From Planctomycetota bacterium (GTDB taxonomy: Bacteria; Planctomycetota; Planctomycetia; Gemmatales; Gemmataceae), in contig JAJPHU010000169.1 in NCBI GenBank assembly GCA_021325115.1, forward strand, positions 1 to 32,084: a stretch of DNA of 32,084 nucleotides, read 5' to 3'. Shown in pieces: positions 17,301 through 23,410 of this stretch (its first letter is position 1; every line of letters starts with the position of its first letter). The notes under the pieces were generated by a model. The model saw only the letters and a program-made list of their open reading frames with translations, was not told the DNA's origin and searched no databases. The position numbers were made by a program, and so were the translations under genes.

Positions 17301-18167
17301 ATCGGCGACGATCACTTTGCCGTTAGCATGCATCGCGTTCAGGTCGATCGAAGGCACCTGCACGTGGGCATCCTGAGGTGAAATCTCGACGCGGTAATGC
17401 ACTGAGGTTTTGTCGCCCCTGGTTTCCATATCCAGGCGCAGCTGCACGGGCGTCGTTCCTTCGACCTGGACCTCCTGCCAAACCGACGGTGGCACGAAGG
17501 GGATGGCCTTTAGCTTCGTCATGGTAACGGCGACGCTCTCGGTACCGAGCGAGATGCTCCCCTGACTGCCAGTGCTATTGAACGTGCCGTTGGCCTTCCA
17601 ATTACCCCAAAACGGATCGTTGATGATTCCGGTCAGCGTCAGGCTGTCCGCGCGGGAGGTAAGATCGGCGTGGATACCGCGGATCATCATGGGCAAGCGA
17701 TGGTGCTGATCGAAAGTCAGCTCGCCGCCGTCGATATGGAAATTCGGCAGTCGTTCCGGAGCAGTCTTTTTCTTGGTCGGCGTCTTGGTAAGCAGTCGGC
17801 CAGCGCGGTCAAAGCGCAGGAGCATGCGGGCGCCCTGGAGGTGAATGTCCTGGGGAGACTGGCCGCGCAGCAGGCTGAGGACAGATACGTCGGCTGTCAC
17901 ATCATTGATACGCAGCCAGGGTTTGTTAGTCTCGCCGTCCTCGTAGGCTTCCAGACCGCGCACGCGGCTGGTGCCAATCAGCCCAATCTGAGCGCTTTGA
18001 ATTTCGACGCGTCCACCGAGCATCGCCTGCAACTGTTCGGCGACTTGGCGAACGGCTGCCGCCGAAGACAGGTAAAAGCGCAGAGCAATCAGGCCGCCCC
18101 CAGCGAGCAAAAGCAGAGCGATAAAGGTGATCCACAACGTTTTGCGCAGCCAGGCAGTTCGCTTCAT
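14313..18167 (-). CDS. Large AsmA-like envelope protein
   Basis: A 1284-residue protein with one N-terminal TM anchor (TLWITFIALLLLAGGGLIALRFYL) followed by a long beta-rich repetitive region. The start at 18167 is preferred because GGAG lies 7 bases upstream. Repeating patterns such as GTVKGQLSA, LEGTAKGTLKPLQF, GEVQFQGAYPFEAKVHLGNGDL and LNLAGNLNLEVTAQTG are typical of AsmA/TamB/YhdP-type proteins, and the C-terminal 250 residues look like the AsmA-like C-terminal domain. In proteobacteria such proteins bridge the periplasm and move phospholipids or aid outer-membrane assembly; that role here is inference. Low-complexity charged inserts (KKTETQ ... PAERQENKPANKG; PPKEEEKKQS) break the beta region. 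It lies 146 bases upstream of the export lipoprotein in the same direction. Confidence 0.85.
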   Translation of the reverse strand: MKRTAWLRKTLWITFIALLLLAGGGLIALRFYLSSAAAVRQVAEQLQAMLGGRVEIQSAQIGLIGTSRVRGLEAYEDGETNKPWLRINDVTADVSVLSLLRGQSPQDIHLQGARMLLRFDRAGRLLTKTPTKKKTAPERLPNFHIDGGELTFDQHHRLPMMIRGIHADLTSRADSLTLTGIINDPFWGNWKANGTFNSTGSQGSISLGTESVAVTMTKLKAIPFVPPSVWQEVQVEGTTPVQLRLDMETRGDKTSVHYRVEISPQDAHVQVPSIDLNAMHANGKVIVADEVIELDNVHGKTAGGSIVASGKLNFHDEPTRLAFKAGVQDVVLHDLPRSWNVPSDIDGKLTGSADLVVTIKQGKVETAGSGEGLIREANWGGFPIDKPVRLTLRSEKGRFRFHQPEPVRPAVGKKTETQIRWNYPNRERKPAERQENKPANKGAIFPNAPAEMIDLLGRGIKLAADGLSKGIDAAATMLGKLKPPSKPGQGPTYLDVDLNLQNVDLAQLVQRLKLNLPYTVTGRLTFQVHASIPVNTAGDWKAYRLRGNAKLATFNVAGLALSNVEAQVRYSNGVLNLENLRADLGGAPLMGQGEVQFQGAYPFEAKVHLGNGDLAVLHRLAPAFRPPFELKGRAQLEGTAKGTLKPLQFDTNGQLHARNLVVERFTVDDLSFHWSKDKNDLILKDIQMKLYSGGVTGSARLPLGATEPGSADLNVRHLDVQAMAKALPAFPVRLEGKVSGTVKGQLSAAAEDKPRTWTSQVEVTAPQLRVQGIPAERLKGTIDSRAGKTTYNLQGETLGGTFTIKGDLPLPPKEEEKKQSYKLPVQSPDGVRSASSKHPEERRFYEASLTGKDADEPGGRGRLELHNAQLSRVWPVYDITGPLARLKGQFFIVLNYRHVGPNLAPLGDGTFQIVNISWDDAFLGSSLQGNVRLTANAFEVYNVTGDVAGGLFLGQFVFGLKPNSRSWFRIDLQHVEASHLLVPLPAVASRVKGPVDVNLHGTIGRDWDGSGGVTVARGQIYGMEITEWRIPLTFSFSPSQGSGELAIRDSQARLAQGRARFEGILNWGNGLRLAGLLLFYDVNLRTLLRSAPELSSYASGRVSGRVDLAGNEMRSLNDLTALVQAKMKQGQALQMPVLRYLTPYLRPGAATTTFQSGELKGRLAGGIFRIEHATLVGDFIKLLLLGTLNLAGNLNLEVTAQTGLFCLNPAQTAAISRRIPLVGAIPRLVLYEANALLAAAVVHLRVTGTVRAPVVRLEPLVTLTEDAVRFFLGRAISLVIPNIP

Positions 18168-18268
18168 GGTGATCTCCATCACAGGTGCGTTCTCGTGCAG
18201 ATGAAGCGCGGCCCGAAGGACCGTAGCCGATATACTGGCAAATGCTGTACCCGGCCGATGCTAAACCG

Positions 18269-18330
18269 CTGGTTAGCGACGCTCCGCAGAAGCATCGGCG
18301 GCAACCCTTCTGCGAAGCGTCGCTAACCAG
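18269..18330. terminator. 24-bp inverted repeat between TrkA-type channel and AsmA-like genes
   Basis: Arms 18269-18292 and 18307-18330 (CTGGTTAGCGACGCT and onward) pair with a single mismatch around a 14-base loop. A competing pairing CCGATGC/GCATCGG (18254-18260 with 18292-18298) overlaps the left arm. Located between two leftward genes, it could end the channel transcript or act on the leader of the AsmA-like gene. Confidence 0.7.
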
Positions 18331-18442
18331 ATGGAATCGACTGGGGGGCCTCTCTTGCTTGAACAGGCTTCGTAGCGCCGCCTGCGCAGAGAAGAGGAGA
18401 GGAACAGAAAATGCCCAGGATACCGATTGTGTCGTCGTGGGT

Positions 18443-19450
18443 TCAGGCGGCCTGGCGGCTGGCCAAGATCGCCACGCGATCGAGACTTTGCTGTGCTCCC
18501 AGGGCAATGAGTGTGTCGCCGGGCATCATGACGGCATCTCCGGGCGGATTGGCGAGAAGATTGCCTTGGGCATCTTTGATGGCCACGACGATGACGCCGA
18601 GATCTTGACGCAGGCCGCTGGCGTGCAGCGTGACGCCCGCTAGCTTGCTTCCCGGCTGAATCCGTGTTTCTTCGATTTGCAGATCGAGGTGCTCTGCTCC
18701 GGTAGCCCACTCGAGGAAATCGACCACAGCAGGGCGCAGTACGGCCATCGCCACTTTGGCGCCGCCGATGGCGTAAGGTGTAACCACCTGACTGGCGCCG
18801 GCGCGGCGCAGCTTCTCTTCGGCCAATTCGCCCTCGGCGCGGGCCACGATAAACAATTTATCGTTGAGCAAACGAGCACTCAGGGTGATGAAGAGGTTAT
18901 CAGCATCGGAGGCGGCCACCGTAACGAGGGCACGGGCACGCTCAACACCGGCATGACGCAACACCGCATCCGAGGTAGCATCGCCCTCCAGGGCAATGCC
19001 GTGCGCCAGGTCGAAATCGCGCAGCAGCTCCGCACGACGATCAATGACCACGAACGGCAAACCTCGCTGCGCAAACTCGCGACAGACGTGCCGACCCATA
19101 CGGCCGTAGCCACAGATAATCATATGATTCTTCAATTTCGCCAGACTGCGCTCCATGCGCCGCCTCCCGAATAATTGTTGGACCTCGCCATTGATGACGA
19201 CGCGGACCAGTTCCGTCACTGCGTAAAAAAACGTCAACACCCCGACCAGTAACAGGATGATCGTGAAGAGGCGTCCCGACGGTGTGAGGGGATGGACTTC
19301 CTCGTAGCCGACCGTGGTCAGTGTGATGACCGTCATGTAGAGCGCGTCCAGAAGCGTGTAGCGCTCATCGAGGAGATAATATCCCGCCGTGCCTGCGATC
19401 ATCAAAGCGGTTGGAATCAAGATGAGAATAAGGTAGCGGTGCGGTACCAC
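18443..19450 (-). CDS. Two-TM potassium channel with RCK (TrkA-N/TrkA-C) domain
   Basis: A 335-residue K+ channel subunit of the MthK/Kch type. TM1 covers about residues 6-27, the pore helix and selectivity filter TTVGYEE 45-51, and TM2 about 60-83. The RCK N-domain has a dinucleotide motif ICGYGRMGRHV (112-122), with an acidic residue ending the second strand (VVID), which favours NAD(H). A TrkA-C domain fills the last 90 residues (IQPGSKLAGVTL ... MPGDTLIALG). The start is GTG 19448-19450 with GGGAG/AAGGA upstream. It lies downstream of the CehA/McbA-like gene but behind a perfect 23-bp inverted repeat, so it probably has its own control. Confidence 0.95.
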   Translation of the reverse strand: MVPHRYLILILIPTALMIAGTAGYYLLDERYTLLDALYMTVITLTTVGYEEVHPLTPSGRLFTIILLLVGVLTFFYAVTELVRVVINGEVQQLFGRRRMERSLAKLKNHMIICGYGRMGRHVCREFAQRGLPFVVIDRRAELLRDFDLAHGIALEGDATSDAVLRHAGVERARALVTVAASDADNLFITLSARLLNDKLFIVARAEGELAEEKLRRAGASQVVTPYAIGGAKVAMAVLRPAVVDFLEWATGAEHLDLQIEETRIQPGSKLAGVTLHASGLRQDLGVIVVAIKDAQGNLLANPPGDAVMMPGDTLIALGAQQSLDRVAILASRQAA

Positions 19451-19474
19451 GTTCCTTCTCCCGCCCGAACCGAT

Positions 19475-19537
19475 CCCCTTGATTGAGTTGCGAGTCGTAG
19501 CGAGGGTTTGTCTCCGACTCGCAACTCAATCAAGGGG
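19475..19537. terminator. Perfect 23-bp inverted repeat
   Basis: Arms 19475-19497 and 19515-19537 (CCCCTTGATTGAGTTGCGAGTCG-type) are exactly complementary around a 17-base loop. The repeat starts 7 bases after the CehA/McbA-like stop and ends 25 bases before the channel start. It is the strongest hairpin in the window and a good terminator or leader structure. Confidence 0.85.
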
Positions 19538-19543
19538 GTTAGC

Positions 19544-21001
19544 CTAACCGCGTCGCAGCAACTCCTGTCGCGCGGCCAACACGATCTGCATCAAATGCTC
19601 GCGCTGCTGTTCTTTGGGACAGCGTGCCTCGCGCTGTACCCAGGCGAGCGTCCGGTCGAGGATAGCGAGCAGCGGGGCCATCGTGTCCGCATCTGGATGC
19701 AGCGGCCGGCCCTCCTTCTGCACATACACCGGCGAGGTGTGAGCGCGGAAGGCGCCATCTGCGCCGAGGCAACGTGCTGCCAGCCAGCCACTGCCGGCTA
19801 TTGGTACCTCTGCCTCGATCGTTGCTGCCCGCTGTTCGCTGTCTGCATCGCCAGCGGCAAGGACTGCCCCATTGTATACGCATTCCAGCCGGGCAAACGG
19901 TGTCACACTGCGCGCCTCGGCCTGAATGCGCACGGTTTGCTCCTCCTTGGACAAGGACAACACGGAGCCAATTTCTTGTCCGTTCACCGTCAGCGACAGC
20001 AAGGGACCGTCCGTCACGAAGGTCCGGCCGGCGCGCACGGACTCAATCCAAGCACCATAACGAAATTCCTGATTCGGTTCCAGACGAGCATAGGTGCGCA
20101 GCGCCCCCAGCGCCACGGCGTTGCTGTCTTTGCCGCTGGCGCCCACGAGCGGCAAACGCTGACCACAGGCGAGCAGCTGGTACCAGTTGATCCAACTTTT
20201 GCTGTTCGGGCCAACCTCGAAGGCATCAATCTTGCCCAAGAGCAGAGCGGCGAGCGCTTCGCCCTGCGGATGCTCCGTGGTTAACCGCGGCCAATCCGGC
20301 CAAGTCACGAGTCCTTTCTTACGATGGCATTGATCGCACCAGTCAGCCACGGACCAATCGTCCAGCCCAGCGGGTGCTCCGAAGCGAAGCGGATAAACGA
20401 CCCGGTGGCAGTTCAAGAGTGCCACGGTGCCGAGGACAGGATGTGTATTGCACGTGTTGACGACGACGCAGGGCGGTCCTTCCAGGGCTGGCTCGGTACC
20501 GCTGAAGGCCAGCAGGTTGACGAATGCAGCAGGACGATTTTCGTGTGATGGACGTTCGTAGGCCAGCAAGTTCACCACATCCAGCCCCTCGGCTGCTCCT
20601 TCCAGGCGTGCAGCGTGCGGCGACATATCCTGCGCTCGTCCATCGCCGGGATACCAACCGCGCGAACGCCAATCGAGCGCACGTTCCATTGTCAGGCGCA
20701 GGGCGATCTTTCCTGGCCCCAGGACCACGTCGCGACAAAGGGGCAGATATTCCGGCCCTTTGGAAGCCTCAACGCGGACGGGACCGGGAGGCAGGCGGAC
20801 TTCGCAAATGCCATCGATGTAGGCGAAATCGACGCTGCCGAGGCGAACCTGACCACCGACATCCGCGCCCGGCGCAAGGGCAAACTTCACCAGCCGGCCA
20901 AACGGCATCCGACAGACACCGGCAGCATCGACCAGGCGCAGCCGCACCGGCGTCGGCTGTCCGGTAGCCGCATCACTGACACGCACGTGAACGGTAAGCA
21001 T
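19544..21001 (-). CDS. CehA/McbA-like protein with lost metal ligands (probable pseudoenzyme)
   Basis: A 485-residue protein resembling the CehA/McbA group of PHP-type metallohydrolases, with an N-terminal beta domain (about residues 1-110), the hydrolase-like core and a C-terminal beta domain. The core shows the expected scaffold: WYPGDGRAQDMSP at 116-128 where the family has GDxHxH, then AAEGLDVVNLL, CDQCHRKKGLVTWPDW (usually ending WPHP), WYQLLACGQRLPLVGASGKDSN (usually DSH) and LGALRTYARL. The histidines at three ligand sites are replaced (Arg/Gln, Asp, Asn), so catalysis as in active members is unlikely. It has no clear signal peptide. It sits downstream of the P450 gene. A non-catalytic binding role is possible. 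Confidence 0.75.
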   Translation of the reverse strand: MLTVHVRVSDAATGQPTPVRLRLVDAAGVCRMPFGRLVKFALAPGADVGGQVRLGSVDFAYIDGICEVRLPPGPVRVEASKGPEYLPLCRDVVLGPGKIALRLTMERALDWRSRGWYPGDGRAQDMSPHAARLEGAAEGLDVVNLLAYERPSHENRPAAFVNLLAFSGTEPALEGPPCVVVNTCNTHPVLGTVALLNCHRVVYPLRFGAPAGLDDWSVADWCDQCHRKKGLVTWPDWPRLTTEHPQGEALAALLLGKIDAFEVGPNSKSWINWYQLLACGQRLPLVGASGKDSNAVALGALRTYARLEPNQEFRYGAWIESVRAGRTFVTDGPLLSLTVNGQEIGSVLSLSKEEQTVRIQAEARSVTPFARLECVYNGAVLAAGDADSEQRAATIEAEVPIAGSGWLAARCLGADGAFRAHTSPVYVQKEGRPLHPDADTMAPLLAILDRTLAWVQREARCPKEQQREHLMQIVLAARQELLRRG

Positions 21002-21146
21002 GGAGTTTCTTTTTCATTCCCCATCAGAAAACTCGTCGAACCACACTCTACGTTAGCCCTTCCCGACCGCAACATGCAACGTACCGTTCGCTATCTCCAT
21101 CGGGGGATAATGTTAAGCCAAGAATCAAGGACGGCCCGGAAGAAAG

Positions 21147-22478
21147 TCAACGCAGCGCATGCAATCTCACCAGAACGGGACGATTGGGTTGCAAGGTCAA
21201 CAGAGGCTTGGGCACAACGGGAGGTCCATCCGGCAGCGCGAAACGAAACCGCTGCACCATCGTCGCCAGCACCAGAGGCAATTCCATGAGGGCGAAGTTG
21301 TTGCCAATGCACACGCGCTGGCCGCCGCCAAAAGGGAAGTAGGCGTAGCGCGGCAAGCGTTTGGCCAGGCCGTCCGCCCATCTTTCTGGATAAAAGCGCT
21401 CCGGATCATCGTAATAACGCGGATCCCGATGCACCACCCATTGGCTCATCAGGACGGTCCCTCCGGCAGGCACGGGATAATCGCCGATTGTGCAAGGTCC
21501 GATAGCCTGCCGGCCGATGGCGTAGGCCGGCGGATAAAGACGCATAACTTCCTGAATCACCATCTCGGTATAAGGCAGGTTGGGCAGATCGGCGGCGGTG
21601 GGCGTCCGACCACCAAGCACCTGATGCAGCTCCGCTTGCAATTTTTCGACCACTTCGGGATGTTGGGCCAACAGATAACCGCCCCAGGCCAGAGCCAGCG
21701 CCGTCGTTTCGTGTCCGGCCAAAAACAGCGTCATGGCCTCATCCCGCAACTGCCGGTCGGTCATACCGCTGCCGTCGCTTTCGTGCCGCGCGTGCAGCAA
21801 GATCGATAGCAGGTCTTTCTGTTGCCCCTCCGTACGGCGTTGATGGATGAGTTTATAAAGGATGGCATCGAGGCGGCGGATAGCCTTGCGGATGCGCCAA
21901 TTGCCCGGCGTTGGCACATTATCGGGCAGAGGAAGGATACGGAAAAGGCGCTGATCGAAGGTGCCCATCGCCTCGCGGAGGGCACATCCGACTGCCTCAG
22001 CTTGATCTCCGGCATCGACGCCGAACAGTGTCTTGGTGGCGATGGCCAGCGTCAGTTTCCGCATCTCAATGTGCAGATCGCGGACTTCGCCGTCGTGCCA
22101 AGTATCGATTTGCCGCTCGGCGCAGGCCGTCATGTCCGGGGCGTAGGACAGGATGCGTTCGCGTTGAAAGACCGGCTGAATCAGCCGCCGCTGCCGCAAC
22201 CAGAACTCGCCTTCACTGGTCAACAGACCGTTGCCCAAGAGCAGGCGATTCATGCGCAGGGCATAATGCTTGGTGAAATTGCGGCTATGCAATACCTGTT
22301 CGATGAGCGCCGGGTGATTGACAAACCAGATACGCTTAAGCCCAAAGCGCATGCTGGTGCAGTCGCCGTAGGTACGGGCGCAGTGCAAGTAGAAGCCGAG
22401 CGGATCATGGCGCATCTCCGGCAAATTGCCGCTGAGAAAATGGCCTTTGGGTCCAGGTGGGATCAGAACTTTGCTCAT
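21147..22478 (-). CDS. Cytochrome P450
   Basis: A 443-residue soluble P450 with all hallmarks: proline-rich start (IPPGPKG), C-helix WLRQRR (93-98), I-helix oxygen-activation motif AGHETT (254-259), ExxR (E310-R313), PERW (364-367) and haem loop FPFGGGQRVCIG with ligand Cys390. It resembles bacterial class P450s close to the CYP102/fatty-acid group, but the substrate cannot be read from sequence. No ferredoxin or reductase gene is adjacent. It has GGGGAAAG upstream of the ATG. It follows the NRDE gene by 57 bases containing an inverted repeat, and precedes the CehA/McbA-like gene by 145 bases in the same direction. Confidence 0.96.
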   Translation of the reverse strand: MSKVLIPPGPKGHFLSGNLPEMRHDPLGFYLHCARTYGDCTSMRFGLKRIWFVNHPALIEQVLHSRNFTKHYALRMNRLLLGNGLLTSEGEFWLRQRRLIQPVFQRERILSYAPDMTACAERQIDTWHDGEVRDLHIEMRKLTLAIATKTLFGVDAGDQAEAVGCALREAMGTFDQRLFRILPLPDNVPTPGNWRIRKAIRRLDAILYKLIHQRRTEGQQKDLLSILLHARHESDGSGMTDRQLRDEAMTLFLAGHETTALALAWGGYLLAQHPEVVEKLQAELHQVLGGRTPTAADLPNLPYTEMVIQEVMRLYPPAYAIGRQAIGPCTIGDYPVPAGGTVLMSQWVVHRDPRYYDDPERFYPERWADGLAKRLPRYAYFPFGGGQRVCIGNNFALMELPLVLATMVQRFRFALPDGPPVVPKPLLTLQPNRPVLVRLHALR

Positions 22479-22500
22479 CGTCGGCTTTCCCCATTCTTCC

Positions 22501-22554
22501 TACCAGCCTGCCCCGCCAGCCAGGGCACCCCCTCGCTAGCGCGGCGGGCTGGTA
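22501..22554. repeat. Inverted repeat between NRDE and P450 genes
   Basis: TACCAGCC (22501-22508) and GGCTGGTA (22547-22554) pair exactly, with further imperfect GC pairing inward. The right arm overlaps the last codons of the NRDE gene (stop at 22536). The GCGGGCTGGTAA part also occurs upstream of the DUF1552 gene near 10229, so this is a recurring element. Confidence 0.6.
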
Positions 22555-23279
22555 AGGAGCGCTGAGAGCAAATGCGAGTAATCAGCATATGGCGTTTGGC
22601 ACGGCGGTCCCTGGGCATGCAGGTACGCGCTGCCCGTCCCTTCTCGGCCCAAGGCGATGATGGAGCTGGAGACCGTACCGCGGTCGCCGGCGTGGAAACA
22701 GATAGACGGATGCTCCGGCCCCTGTTGCGTACACAGTTCGCGCAACGCTTGCACACAATCCGCTGCTGCATCATAGGCACGTCGATTCAGCCAATCCAGG
22801 GCATATTTCAGGCGCGGATCGCTGCGATCGTTGACATCGCCATTGGTCAATACGTGAATGCCGGTCGGCAACGGTCGAATGCACAGGCATTCGCCGGCGT
22901 GAACGACGACGGCCCGGCTGGCATCGGCGCACAGGAAGTTTGCGCCGGCATAGGGCTGTTGGTGCAGGGCGTGAAGAACGTGCTCGAGCGCCGCTGCTGC
23001 CGAGGGATAGGCCAGCATTTCGCGAACCAACAAGCCACGGCTGCGCGGCTGGACCGGTGTTTCCCGCTTCGGCCGATTGGTAACGGCTGCCAAGACGCCT
23101 TTTTCATTGACGCCCAACCATGTTCCCCCTGCGATGGGATCGACGCCAGCCACGGCGCGGATCGGTCCCGGCAGTAAACGCGGCGGTTCGCCGCCACGCT
23201 GATAAAATTCTTCCCGGTTGGCCCCGACAAGAATCGCGGCGTCCTCAACGACATGAAAGAACAAAGCCAACAGGCACAT
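22536..23279 (-). CDS. NRDE / TANGO2 family protein
   Basis: A 247-residue member of the NRDE (TANGO2-like) family. The N-terminus is MCLL: Cys2 follows the initiator Met, as in Ntn-hydrolase-like members, and the eponymous motif appears as ANREEFYQR (NREE for NRDE). Other family segments are GGTWLGVNEKGVLAAVTNR, LLVREMLAYPSAAAALEHV and VLTNGDVNDRSDPRLKYA, and the late segment GTVSSSIIALG is typical. The biochemical role in bacteria is not established; human TANGO2 affects lipid and haem handling. The protein lies directly upstream of a P450, a haem enzyme, which is suggestive only. It diverges from the spermidine-synthase-like gene at 23411. Confidence 0.9.
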   Translation of the reverse strand: MCLLALFFHVVEDAAILVGANREEFYQRGGEPPRLLPGPIRAVAGVDPIAGGTWLGVNEKGVLAAVTNRPKRETPVQPRSRGLLVREMLAYPSAAAALEHVLHALHQQPYAGANFLCADASRAVVVHAGECLCIRPLPTGIHVLTNGDVNDRSDPRLKYALDWLNRRAYDAAADCVQALRELCTQQGPEHPSICFHAGDRGTVSSSIIALGREGTGSAYLHAQGPPCQTPYADYSHLLSALLTSPPR

Positions 23280-23410
23280 CGTCCTGTTCTCCCCTCCGCG
23301 CCACTTGCCGCGGTCTCGTAGTCAACATGTTCGGACTACTGTATTGTACCAAGAGGCGAGATCTAGCGTGGTTGGTTCCACCCAATGTATCCGGGGATGA
23401 TCGACTTGCG

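Noticed and set aside
21147-23279. Biosynthetic gene cluster around the P450
   Set aside because: Neighbouring genes (NRDE, CehA/McbA-like, K+ channel) include no core synthase, carrier protein or tailoring set.
23318-23339. GTAGTC/GACTAC hairpin as an operator between divergent genes
   Set aside because: A 6-bp palindrome is expected by chance at this frequency, and no regulator gene is nearby.
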